19,451 nucleotides of DNA from JAYQUR01 sp038133505 (GTDB taxonomy: Bacteria; Pseudomonadota; Alphaproteobacteria; MPNO01; UBA830). Made by a program: the position numbers and the translations under genes. A model generated the notes under the pieces. That model was not told where the DNA came from. It saw nothing but the letters and a program-made list of their open reading frames with translations, and did not search any database. The DNA lies in assembly GCA_038133505.1 (NCBI GenBank), contig JAYPTI010000046.1, positions 1 to 19,451 on the forward strand, written 5' to 3'. Below, one piece after another: positions 6,470 through 14,056 of the stretch (position 1 is its first letter; each line of letters begins with the position of its first letter).

Positions 6470-7564
6470 ATGGCCCGCACCTTCCATCTGATCGCCGCCG
6501 CCCGGCCGAACTTCATGAAGATCGCCCCTGTCTATCATGCGATGGCGGCGGACGACTGGTGCGAACCGGTGATCGTGCATACCGGCCAGCATTACGACGC
6601 CAACATGTCCGACAGCTTCTTCGAGGACCTGCAGCTGCCGAAGCCGAACTATCACCTGGGCGTCGGGAGCGGCACCCATGCCGAGCAGACCGGCAACGTG
6701 ATGATCGCCTACGAGAAGATCCTGATGGACAGCCCGCCGGACGCGACCATCGTCGTCGGCGACGTCAACTCGACGATCGCCTGCACGCTCGCCGCCAAGA
6801 AGCTGTGCCTCAGGGTCGCGCATCTCGAGGCGGGCCTGCGCAGCCGCGACTGGGAAATGCCCGAGGAAATCAACCGCATCGTCACGGACTCGATCTCGGA
6901 CATCCTGTGGACGCCGTCGCCCGACGGCGACGAGAACCTCAAGAACGAAGGCGTCGCCAAGGAGCGCATCACGCGCGTCGGCAACGTGATGATGGATTCC
7001 TACGAGCTGATGCGCCCGCGCATCGAGGCGGAATCCCCGCGCACCGCCCTCGGGCTCGAGGCGGGCGGCTACGGCATCGTGACGCTGCACCGGCCGAGCA
7101 ACGTCGACCGCAAGGAGACGCTCGGCCCGCTGGTCGACACGCTGAAGGCGGTCGCGGCGAAGATTCCGCTGCTGTTTCCCCTGCATCCGCGCACCCGCAA
7201 GAGCCTGGAGACGCACGGGCTGCTCGACGGCTTTCTCGCCGCCGAGGGCATCCACGTCAGCGAGCCGATCAACTACATCCGCTTCATGGGTCTTGTGCGC
7301 GAGGCGGGCCTGGTGATCACGGATTCGGGCGGCATCCAGGAAGAGACCACCTATCTCGACATTCCGTGCATCACGCTGCGCGTGAACACCGAGCGCCCGA
7401 TCACCGTTACCGAAGGCACCAACCGACTCGCCCGGATCGGCGACCTCCAGGCCTACGTCGACGAAATTCTCGCCGGCAAATGGCGCAGCGGCATCCGCCC
7501 CGACCTGTGGGACGGCAAGACGGCGGGACGCATCGTCGCCGACCTCAAAGCGCGGCTGGGCTAG
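6470..7564 (+). CDS. wecB: UDP-N-acetylglucosamine 2-epimerase (non-hydrolysing)
   Basis: It converts UDP-GlcNAc to UDP-ManNAc in the cytoplasm, supplying ManNAc-type sugars for surface polysaccharide. The 364 residues match the usual family length of about 375. Visible motifs in order are RPNFMK (12-17), GDVNST (97-102, with D98), HLEAGLR (118-124, with E120), PEEINR (131-136, with E132), LHRPSN (H207), PLHPRT near 238-243, and DSGGIQEE in the C-terminal UDP-binding domain. These positions correspond to the catalytic Asp, Glu, Glu and His of E. coli WecB. It follows the asparagine-synthase-like gene by 88 nt on the same strand and ends at a hairpin shared with the convergent GT2 remnant. No clear Shine-Dalgarno is present. 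The gene appears intact. Confidence 0.9.
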   Translation: MARTFHLIAAARPNFMKIAPVYHAMAADDWCEPVIVHTGQHYDANMSDSFFEDLQLPKPNYHLGVGSGTHAEQTGNVMIAYEKILMDSPPDATIVVGDVNSTIACTLAAKKLCLRVAHLEAGLRSRDWEMPEEINRIVTDSISDILWTPSPDGDENLKNEGVAKERITRVGNVMMDSYELMRPRIEAESPRTALGLEAGGYGIVTLHRPSNVDRKETLGPLVDTLKAVAAKIPLLFPLHPRTRKSLETHGLLDGFLAAEGIHVSEPINYIRFMGLVREAGLVITDSGGIQEETTYLDIPCITLRVNTERPITVTEGTNRLARIGDLQAYVDEILAGKWRSGIRPDLWDGKTAGRIVADLKARLG

Positions 7565-7576
7565 AGCTGCGTCCGC

Positions 7577-7603
7577 GCCGTCCGCTTTAAGCGAGACGGC
7601 CTT
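7577..7603 (+). terminator. Hairpin after wecB, probable intrinsic terminator
   Basis: GCCGTCCGC (7577-7585) pairs with GCG-A-GACGGC (7591-7600, one bulged A) around a short TTTAA loop, followed by CTTT. It lies 13 nt after the wecB stop and overlaps the stop codon of the opposing GT2 remnant. The T-tail is short, so termination may be partial. Confidence 0.5.
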
Positions 7604-8216
7604 TCCGGTTGAACTCTTGCAGCAGACCCGCCGTCAGGCTCGCCTGGTAGGCGTTCCGCAGCCAGTCGCGGTCACGGCCCAGCAGGCGGGAAAAGAGCGC
7701 CGCCGCCTTCAACTGCAACAGCCTCCTGACGTGCCAGTGCGGCCAGCCGAGCAGCATCGGGACGTCGCAGGCCTCTCCGGCCTCGAGCGCGAGCCGCGCG
7801 TTCCGGCCGTAGGCACGTCCCGCGCGGCGCGCACGACCGATAATCCACTCGGGATCGAGCTGGTTCTCCCGGATCATGTGGCGCACGACCGGCCGGCGCG
7901 TGTGCCATGCACGTTACACCTTTTCATAGGCGCGCTTCGTGAATTCGGTCTCGCTGCCCATGATGTAGTTGGCGCCGGAGGGGCCGACCGCCTCGTTGAA
8001 TCGAAGCCCGCCATCCGTAAATACGGCATGGCGGATGCACATGTTCGGACCCCAGATACAGGTCGGCTCGATCGGACCCTCCTCCCAATCGGGATCGGTA
8101 ACGGCGTAGACGGTGGACAGCGGCACGCTGTCGAGAATCCATTGCGGCGGCTCGACGGGCCATTCGGGCCGGATCGCGCCTCCGAACACCGAATAATCCG
8201 GCTGCTCGGCGGCGCG
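7587..8216 (-). pseudogene. GT2 glycosyltransferase remnant: no N-terminus, internal TAA
   Basis: About 200 codons remain from the C-terminal part of a family 2 glycosyltransferase. Recognisable pieces are VFGGAIRPEWP, the IWGPNMCIRHAVF segment, GSETEFTKRAYEKV (the acceptor-site ED/E-F motif region), then AWHTRRPVVRHMIRENQL and a helical tail. The first piece ends at TAA (7914-7916). The same frame continues directly with matching sequence to TAA 7587-7589. Upstream, homology stops at about 8201 and a TGA lies at 8217-8219. The nucleotide-sugar-binding N-terminal half (about 150-200 residues) is absent, and its place is taken by the neighbouring epimerase gene. The gene therefore carries at least two lesions, a 5' deletion and a nonsense codon, and is very probably dead. 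It is convergent with wecB. Confidence 0.8.
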
Positions 8217-8294
8217 TCAGGCTACCTCATAAAACGGCGTTAGTGCTCGAGAGAAACGGGCGGGGAAACCGCAATGCCGCGCCGGTTCGTCGCG

Positions 8295-9275
8295 TCAGTT
8301 CAACCCGTGATAGCGCTTGAACCACTCGACGAAGCGCGGCACGCCGACGTCGATCGGGGTCGTCGGCTCGAAGCCCAGGTCGCGGTTGATCGCCGTGATG
8401 TCCGCGTAGGTCTCCTTCACGTCGCCCATCTGCATGGGCTCCATAATCGTCTCCGCCTTGCGGCCGAGCGCGTCCTCGAGGATCGAGATCAGCCGCATCA
8501 GCGGCTCGGAGTTGTTGTTGCCGATGTTGTAGACCCGGTGCGGCGCGCCGTCGCCGGCCGGCGTCGGGTTGTCGAGCGAGGCGACGACGCCGGTCACGAT
8601 ATCGTCGACATAGGTGAAGTCGCGCATCATGTCGCCGTGGTTGAAGACGTGAATCGGCCGGCCCTCGGTGATCGCCTTGGCGAAGATATAGAGTGCCATG
8701 TCGGGACGTCCCCACGGACCGTAGACGGTGAAGAACCGCATGCCCGTCTGCGGGATGCCGTAGAGATGGCTGTAGCAGTAGCTCATTTGCTCGTTCGCCT
8801 TCTTCGTCGCGGCGTAGAGCGAAATCGGCGTATCGGTCCGGTCCTCGACCGAGAACGGCAGCTTGGTGTTGCCGCCGTAGACGGAACTCGAGCTGGCATA
8901 GACCAGATGCTCGAAATTCGGCTGGTGCCGGCAGTATTCGAGGATCGCCATGTGGCCGTACAGGTTGGCGTCGACGTAGGCGAACGGATGGTCGAGCGAG
9001 TAGCGGACGCCGGCCTGCGCCGCGAGATGCACGACGCGGCGGATATCCCCCGCCTCCTTCATCCTATCGAAGAACGTCTCGCGGTCGCTGAGGTCGAGCT
9101 TGAGAAAGCTGAAGCCGGGGCGCTCCTCGAGCTGCGCCAGGCGGGCCTTCTTCAGATCGACGTCGTAATAGTCGTTGATGTTGTCGAGCCCGACGACCTC
9201 GTCACCCCGGTCGAGCAGCCGCATGGAGGTGTGAAACCCGATGAAACCGGCGGCACCGGTTACCAATACTTTCAT
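8295..9275 (-). CDS. UDP-glucuronate 4-epimerase-type NAD-dependent epimerase
   Basis: This extended short-chain dehydrogenase probably interconverts UDP-glucuronate and UDP-galacturonate for polysaccharide synthesis. In its 326 residues one sees the NAD-binding GAAGFIG (7-13), the DNINDYYDVDLKKARL segment typical of the UDP-glucuronate 4-epimerase subgroup, the Ser run at 128-131, and the catalytic YAATK (Y154, K158). RFFTVYGPWGRPDMA and MMRDFTYVDDIV are also present. The length fits the subgroup at about 325-340. UDP-glucose 4-epimerase activity is the main alternative. The ATG at 9275 begins directly at the Rossmann strand MKVLVTG, so the start is secure although the ribosome site is weak. 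It is divergent from the lectin-like gene and lies upstream of the GT2 remnant on the same strand. Confidence 0.88.
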   Translation of the reverse strand: MKVLVTGAAGFIGFHTSMRLLDRGDEVVGLDNINDYYDVDLKKARLAQLEERPGFSFLKLDLSDRETFFDRMKEAGDIRRVVHLAAQAGVRYSLDHPFAYVDANLYGHMAILEYCRHQPNFEHLVYASSSSVYGGNTKLPFSVEDRTDTPISLYAATKKANEQMSYCYSHLYGIPQTGMRFFTVYGPWGRPDMALYIFAKAITEGRPIHVFNHGDMMRDFTYVDDIVTGVVASLDNPTPAGDGAPHRVYNIGNNNSEPLMRLISILEDALGRKAETIMEPMQMGDVKETYADITAINRDLGFEPTTPIDVGVPRFVEWFKRYHGLN

Positions 9276-9410
9276 TTGCGATTATTTCCGCTTGTCGGTC
9301 GGGCCCGCGGGCGAAGACGTCGCGGACCATACACAATCGGGATTCCAGAGGCTATAGTCTTGCGCGAGCCCACTTTACCGGGAACCGTAACGAGACACGA
9401 AAGCCCGAAT

Positions 9411-9995
9411 ATGCTTCTCAGACCCCGTCATTCCGTGACGTGTGCGGTCGCGATAGCTTGCCTTGCGGCGGTTCTGTCTGCCGCGACACCCGCTCAGGTC
9501 CGGGCCCAGCAGGTCGAAGGGGCGGACAAGCAGCCCCAACCGGTCTACAACCCGGCGACCAAGAGCTACTTCCAGCGCCGGACCGACATGCCCGATCTGG
9601 AGGGGCACGGCTGGCTGAAGGCCAAGAAGAAGGCCGCGTCGCTGACCTACAAGGGCGTGCGCGGCCGTCTTGCGGTCGTCCGCGACCTGGAGACCCATTC
9701 GTTCCTGCGCGCCAACTTCAATTTCGACGGCGTGACGTGGATCGGCCTGCGGTTCCTGTGCAGCGTCCGCAAGCTGGTCTGGATCGACGGTTCGGAACAC
9801 AAGCGCTCGGAATTTAAGGCCTGGGCGCGTCAATGGTTCCGGAACGCGAAGGTGCGCTGCCGCACCCAGAACAATCTGGGTTTCATGCCGGTCTACTACC
9901 TGCCGGACACCGAGGGGTTCAAATGGCAGGCGTCCAGCCCCGTCAAGGGCGGGTTCAACGCCTACGTGGTGGAGTTCCCGACCGGAAAGCCCTGA
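9411..9995 (+). CDS. Secreted C-type-lectin-like domain protein
   Basis: The 194-residue protein has a Sec signal peptide (about 1-32, positively charged start, hydrophobic 10-25, cleavage likely after VRA) and one globular domain. That domain resembles a C-type-lectin fold. It opens with a helix-rich AKKKAASLTYKG-RGRLAVV, has THSFL, then the hallmark WIGL (110-113), then LVWIDGSEHKRSEFKAWA, two cysteines (C117, C150), and a closing strand YVVEFP (185-190). A disulphide between C117 and C150 is possible. No clear calcium/sugar motif (EPN or QPD) is visible, so sugar binding is unproven. The start at 9411 is chosen because the signal peptide begins there. The open frame upstream overlaps the epimerase gene and is not coding. 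Its place in a glycan locus suggests a role at the cell surface. Confidence 0.75.
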   Translation: MLLRPRHSVTCAVAIACLAAVLSAATPAQVRAQQVEGADKQPQPVYNPATKSYFQRRTDMPDLEGHGWLKAKKKAASLTYKGVRGRLAVVRDLETHSFLRANFNFDGVTWIGLRFLCSVRKLVWIDGSEHKRSEFKAWARQWFRNAKVRCRTQNNLGFMPVYYLPDTEGFKWQASSPVKGGFNAYVVEFPTGKP

Positions 9996-10022
9996 CCGGC
10001 CGTTTGCGCCCGCTCGGCCCGG

Positions 10023-11096
10023 CTATTCCGCGGCCGCGCGCGACGCCGCGAAGGCGGGCATCACCTTCTCGCCGAACAGCTTCACCGACCGCTCGGCATC
10101 ATCGTAGGACATATCGCTGAAATTGACCTGGAGCGAGGCGTCGTCGAAGCCGCCGACGGCCTCGTCGTATTCCCGGATCTGCTCGATCAACGCGTCGGGC
10201 GTGCCGACCCAGGCGGCGCCCTTGTCGACCTGGGACTCGAACGTCTCGCGATCGAGCATCTCGATCATCTTGCCGTAATTCTTGTAGTTGTCGGACGACG
10301 CGCCCTCGACCCAGTCCTTCGCCGCGTCGACCAGCGATTTTAGGTACCGGTTGAGCGGATCGCGCGCGATTCGCCGCGCCTCGGCGTCGTCCTCGTGGCA
10401 GTACATGTGGAACGCGAGCATCACGCGGCCGTCGCCCTCGTGCCCAGCCGAGTTCCACGCTTCGCGGTAGACGCCGATCAGTTCCGCCATGGCGCTGCCG
10501 CCGATCGGAATGGCCATGATCCAGTTGCCCGAGCGGCCCGCCTTTTCGAAGGATTCGGGCGTCGTGAACGCCGCCGTCCAGAACTTGGGACGCGGCTTCT
10601 GCGTCGGCCGTGGCAGCGACGTAACGTTGGAGAAGGAGTGGAACTGACCGTCGTCGGAAACGTTCTCGCCGGTCAGCAGCATCTCGATCTGGCGAACGCC
10701 CTCGTCGAAGCGCGACACGGACTCGTCCAGCGAGATGCCGAACCGGTCGTATTCGTGCGGCAGGAAGGCCCGCGCGAAACCGATCTCGGCGCGTCCGCCG
10801 CTGATCGCGTCCAGCATGCCGATTTCGCCGGCGAGCTTGAGCGGGTTGTTGAAGACCGGCAACACCGCGCCGGTGACGATCCGCGCCTTCTTCGTCCGCT
10901 GCGAGGCAGCCGAGAGGAACACGATCGGGTTCGGGCTGTAGCCGCCGTAGGGGTGGAAATAGTGCTCGACGGTGCGGACATGCGTGTAGCCGTAGACGTC
11001 GCAGAGTTCGGTCAGCCGCAGGCATTCGTCGAAATACTGCCCGCCGGATTTGCGATCCGGCCCCACCGCCGGAAAGAACTGCATTCCGAATTCCAT
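10023..11096 (-). CDS. LLM-class flavin-dependent monooxygenase
   Basis: This 357-residue bacterial-luciferase-like TIM-barrel protein (PF00296-type) would use reduced FMN and O2 to oxidise an unknown organic substrate in the cytoplasm. Typical family segments are EFGMQFFPAVGP at the N-terminus, THVRTVEHYFHPYGGYSPNPIVFLSAASQRTKKARIVTGAVLPVFNNPLKLAGEI and LDAISGGRAEIGFARAFLPHEYDRFG. Late residues AAWVGTPDALIEQI are also typical. The length is normal. The ATG at 11096 follows AGAGGGCGGAA. It is divergent from a MarR gene across a 151-bp gap that contains an operator-like element, so that regulator probably controls it. A catabolic role fits the other aromatic genes, but the substrate cannot be read from sequence. 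No flavin reductase gene is nearby. Confidence 0.88.
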   Translation of the reverse strand: MEFGMQFFPAVGPDRKSGGQYFDECLRLTELCDVYGYTHVRTVEHYFHPYGGYSPNPIVFLSAASQRTKKARIVTGAVLPVFNNPLKLAGEIGMLDAISGGRAEIGFARAFLPHEYDRFGISLDESVSRFDEGVRQIEMLLTGENVSDDGQFHSFSNVTSLPRPTQKPRPKFWTAAFTTPESFEKAGRSGNWIMAIPIGGSAMAELIGVYREAWNSAGHEGDGRVMLAFHMYCHEDDAEARRIARDPLNRYLKSLVDAAKDWVEGASSDNYKNYGKMIEMLDRETFESQVDKGAAWVGTPDALIEQIREYDEAVGGFDDASLQVNFSDMSYDDAERSVKLFGEKVMPAFAASRAAAE

Positions 11097-11180
11097 TTCC
11101 GCCCTCTCGCTTTCTGTCGCGCTTGTTATGTCGTGCGCCGGGCAAGCTTGCCACAGCGGTCAGGCACCATACAGAGCCAA

Positions 11181-11199
11181 TTAATCCGTGTACAGACGA
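11181..11199. promoter_or_regulatory. Operator-like element related to the gentisate dioxygenase operator
   Basis: TTAATCCGTGTACAGACGA matches 16 of 19 bases of 3562-3580 (TTAATTCGTATACGGACGA). The imperfect palindrome TCCGTGTACAGA is at its centre (11185-11196). It lies between the divergent LLM oxidoreductase and MarR genes, 52 nt before the MarR start and 85 nt from the LLM start. A second small dyad, ACAGA-cga-TCTGT, overlaps it at 11192-11204. Confidence 0.65.
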
Positions 11200-11247
11200 T
11201 CTGTCGTCTTATAGGCTTGTGCCTCGCGCATCGACCCTGACGGCGGC

Positions 11248-11757
11248 ATGGCATCCATGGACGAAAAACTCAGAGAGCGGATCGCAACATACGCGATCGA
11301 CACGGTCGCGGGTCATCTCATCCGGCGCTGCCAGCAGCGCGCGCTCGACGTCTTCGTCGCCGAGGTGGGCGAGAACGGGCCGACGCCGACCCAGTTTGCG
11401 GTTCTGCTGAACGTTTTCCAGAACCCCGGCATGAGCCAGACCGCTCTCGTCCAGGCGAGCGGCATCGACCGCAGCACCCTCACCGAGATCCTGCGGCGGA
11501 TGATCGACCGCGGCCTGGTTTCGCGGACGCGCGTCAAGGAGGACCAGCGCGCGAATGCGCTGACGCTGACGCAAGCCGGCGAAGAGATGCTGGCGGCGGC
11601 GTTCGACGGGGCCGACCGCACGCAGGACCGCATTCTCGAACCCGTTCCGCCGGAGCTTCGCGCCACCGCGATCGAGATTCTCTTCCTGCTCGCGGGATAC
11701 GAGACCGGCGCGTCGGTCCGCGAGGAAACCCGCATAAAAACTGACGCCCCGGCGTGA
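11248..11757 (+). CDS. MarR-family transcriptional regulator
   Basis: This 169-residue MarR-type winged-helix repressor has dimerising helices at about 8-40 and 125-150. The DNA-binding core includes MSQTALVQASGIDRSTLTEILRRMIDRGLVSRTRV, followed by a wing with KEDQRANALTLTQAG. The usual D-R-R of the wing is replaced by D-Q-R. It differs clearly from the MarR at 1918, so the two are not recent duplicates. The ATG at 11248 is chosen as the upstream-most plausible start, and ATG 11257 is an alternative. The divergent neighbour is an LLM monooxygenase. The operator-like site between them resembles the site at the gentisate dioxygenase gene, so this protein is a good candidate to regulate both loci and itself. 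Confidence 0.9.
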   Translation: MASMDEKLRERIATYAIDTVAGHLIRRCQQRALDVFVAEVGENGPTPTQFAVLLNVFQNPGMSQTALVQASGIDRSTLTEILRRMIDRGLVSRTRVKEDQRANALTLTQAGEEMLAAAFDGADRTQDRILEPVPPELRATAIEILFLLAGYETGASVREETRIKTDAPA

Positions 11758-11769
11758 TTCGCGCATAAT
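11741..11769 (+). promoter_or_regulatory. Promoter for the GT2 gene, predicted near-leaderless transcript
   Basis: CTGACG (11741-11746) and CATAAT (11764-11769) are separated by exactly 17 nt, matching consensus at 4 of 6 and 5 of 6. The expected transcription start, about 7 nt downstream, lies only 2-4 nt before the ATG at 11779, and no Shine-Dalgarno is present. The promoter overlaps the end of the MarR gene. Confidence 0.55.
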
Positions 11770-11778
11770 CGCCGCGCC

Positions 11779-12789
11779 ATGAACGCGTCGCCGTCACCGC
11801 TCGCATCGTCCGCGCCCATGCCGCGGACCGCCCGTCCGCCGTCGGTGGCCGTAGTCGTTCCCTGCTACAACGAGGAGATCGCCGTCGGCGACGTGATCGC
11901 GGATTTCCGCCGCGCGCTGCCCGACGCCGACATCTTCATCTACGACAACAATTCCAGCGACCGCACGATCGAGATCGCCCGGGCCGCGGGTGCCCATGTC
12001 CGGACCGAGTACCGGCAGGGCAAGGGCAACGTGGTCCGCCGCATGTTCGCGGACGTCGACGCCGACGTGATCGTCATGGTCGACGGCGACAATACCTACG
12101 ACGCCGCCAGCGCGCCGGCGCTGATCGAGCGGCTGGTCGCCGACGATCTCGACATGGTCGTCGGCACCCGGCTGCAGTCGGACGCCGAGGCAGCCTTCCG
12201 CAGCGGCCACCGTTTCGGCAACGCTCTGCTGACGTCGGCGGTCAACCGGCTGTTCCGGGCGCGCCTCGTCGACATCCTGTCGGGATACCGCGTGATGTCG
12301 CGCCGGTTCGCCAAATCCTTCCCGGCGCTATCGACGGGGTTCGAGACCGAAACCGAGCTCACCATCCACGCGCTGGAGCTGCGCTCGCCGATGGCGGAGG
12401 TCGAAACGCCGTACAAGACCCGGCCGGAAGGCTCGGAGAGCAAGCTCAACACGTGGGCCGACGGATTCCGTATCCTGCTGACCATCCTCAAGCTCGTACG
12501 CGAATTCCGGCCCGTGCTGTTCTACGGAACGCTTGCCGTACTGTTCGGCGCGGCCTCGCTGATCCTCGCGGCGCCGGTGGTCGCGACGTACATGGAAACC
12601 GGCCTCGTGCCGCGGCTGCCGACCGCCTTGCTCGCGACCGGCGTCATGCTGCTCGCCTTTCTCAGCGCGACCGCCGGCCTGGTGCTCGAGAGCGTCAGCC
12701 GCGGGCGCTGGGAGCAGAAGCGGATGGCGTATCTCGCGTTGCCGTCCGTCCGCACCGCGACGGGAGCCGACGGTGGAGCGTCGGCCTGA
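11779..12789 (+). CDS. Membrane GT2 glycosyltransferase, dolichyl/polyprenyl-phosphate sugar transferase type
   Basis: This 336-residue enzyme of the DPM1/Pgf-like GT2 group would transfer a sugar from a nucleotide donor to polyprenyl phosphate or a lipid-linked glycan at the inner membrane. The GT-A domain shows VVVPCYNEE (about 25-33), DNNSSDRT (56-63), the metal-binding DGD (102-104) and GYRVMSR (169-175). Two membrane segments follow, at about 246-270 and 280-304, with a basic cytoplasmic end. The first 20 residues are low-complexity and disordered. M14 could be an alternative start, but the promoter position favours 11779. The next gene starts 22 nt after the stop, suggesting an operon with the beta-helix protein. 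The sugar and acceptor are unknown. Confidence 0.85.
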   Translation: MNASPSPLASSAPMPRTARPPSVAVVVPCYNEEIAVGDVIADFRRALPDADIFIYDNNSSDRTIEIARAAGAHVRTEYRQGKGNVVRRMFADVDADVIVMVDGDNTYDAASAPALIERLVADDLDMVVGTRLQSDAEAAFRSGHRFGNALLTSAVNRLFRARLVDILSGYRVMSRRFAKSFPALSTGFETETELTIHALELRSPMAEVETPYKTRPEGSESKLNTWADGFRILLTILKLVREFRPVLFYGTLAVLFGAASLILAAPVVATYMETGLVPRLPTALLATGVMLLAFLSATAGLVLESVSRGRWEQKRMAYLALPSVRTATGADGGASA

Positions 12790-12811
12790 CCGCAGGTCGG
12801 TAATCTGATTC

Positions 12812-14056
12812 ATGTGGTGGGTTGGCAATATTATCCGCCGGCTGATCGTGCTCGGAGTGCTCACCGTCGTCGGTCTCGCACTTTTTACGCAATACGCCTT
12901 CCAGGAACCGTTCATGGTGACCTGGAGCCGCTATGCCAAACCGCAAATCGAATGGCAAAAGGGCAAGTACCCATCAGCGTCGCCCGCCTTCGATATCATC
13001 GGCTCGCTGCTGACCGACACCGATCCGAGGGACGATTTCAGGCCCATCGGACCGGCACGCCCGCCGGCACGGCCGTCGAACTGGCGCCCGACGGCTGTCG
13101 GACCCCGTTTGAGCGGCTCGCGTCCCGTAACGGCGACCGGAACCGGGACGGTCGTTACGTCGGCAACGGAGTTGCTCCGTGAAATCGGCACCGCCGGCCC
13201 CGGGACGGTTATCACCATCGCGCCGGGCGCCTATGAAATCAAAAGGCATTCCATAGAGCTCTCCGCCAACGGTACGAAAGGGCGCCCGGTCCGCCTGCGC
13301 GCCGATGCGCTCGGCACGGTGACACTGCGACTGATATCTCTGGAGGGTCTCCACGTCACGGGGGCCTACTGGATCATCGAGAATCTGCTGATCGAGGGCG
13401 CCTGCGGAAACGACGGTTCCTGCGATCATGCCTTCCACGTTGTCGGCGGCGCGCGCGGAACCGTGATCCGCAACAACTGGGTCTCCAACTTCAATTCCAC
13501 GATCAAGGTCAACGGCGCCAACGGCAAGTATCCCGACGACGGCGAAATCCTCAACAATGCCTTCGTCAACGACGCTCCCCGCAAGACGGATTCGCCCGTG
13601 ACCGTTCTGGATATCGTGGCCGTGAACGGATGGCGGGTAGCCGGAAATTTCATTGCCGATTTCGCCAAGGGCCTCGGTAATCGGGTCAGCTACGGCGCTT
13701 TCTTCAAGGGAGGCGGCGACGGCAATGTCTTCGAACGTAACCTTGTGCGCTGCGAATGGCGGCATCGCGGCGGCGCCCGCATCGGATTTTCGTTCGGCGG
13801 CGGCGGCACCACGTCCCAGGCCTGCCGCGGCGGCAAGTGCGCGTTCGAGAGCATCCGGGGCACAATGCGAAGCAACATCGTCATGGACTGCCCGAACGAC
13901 GTCGGCGTTTACGTCAACAAAAGCCCGGAATCGGTAATCCACAACAATTTCATCCTGAAGACGCGCGGGGTCGACGTCCGGTTCGCCGGGAGCACCGCCG
14001 ACATCTTCAACAACGTTATTGACGGCCGCATCCTGGCGCGGGCCGACGGCACCTAA
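12812..14056 (+). CDS. Membrane-anchored parallel beta-helix protein, cut by in-frame TAA
   Basis: This gives 414 residues before TAA 14054-14056. An N-terminal hydrophobic segment (about 9-28) would act as signal anchor. A Pro-rich linker (about 75-105) is followed by a right-handed parallel beta-helix recognisable from short repeats: HVTGAYWIIENLLIEG, GTVIRNNWVSNFNSTIKV, GEILNNAFV, WRVAGNFIADF, GNVFERNLV, SVIHNNFIL and ADIFNNVIDG. Such folds occur in polysaccharide lyases and epimerases. The general outline recalls PL6-like enzymes, but I cannot identify their catalytic Lys/Arg pair. The same frame continues after the TAA with a plausible C-terminus. It follows the GT2 gene closely, so a role in trimming or modifying a periplasmic polysaccharide is inferred. 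Confidence 0.75.
   Translation: MWWVGNIIRRLIVLGVLTVVGLALFTQYAFQEPFMVTWSRYAKPQIEWQKGKYPSASPAFDIIGSLLTDTDPRDDFRPIGPARPPARPSNWRPTAVGPRLSGSRPVTATGTGTVVTSATELLREIGTAGPGTVITIAPGAYEIKRHSIELSANGTKGRPVRLRADALGTVTLRLISLEGLHVTGAYWIIENLLIEGACGNDGSCDHAFHVVGGARGTVIRNNWVSNFNSTIKVNGANGKYPDDGEILNNAFVNDAPRKTDSPVTVLDIVAVNGWRVAGNFIADFAKGLGNRVSYGAFFKGGGDGNVFERNLVRCEWRHRGGARIGFSFGGGGTTSQACRGGKCAFESIRGTMRSNIVMDCPNDVGVYVNKSPESVIHNNFILKTRGVDVRFAGSTADIFNNVIDGRILARADGT

Noticed and set aside
6378..6491. 37-codon open frame starting in an ATGA overlap after the asparagine-synthase-like gene
   Set aside because: It runs into wecB, has no family-like features, and is rich in Pro and Cys as random GC-rich sequence is.
8274..9410. 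Long plus-strand open frame reading into the lectin-like gene
   Set aside because: It is the antisense shadow of the uronate epimerase gene. The signal peptide at 9411 marks the true start.
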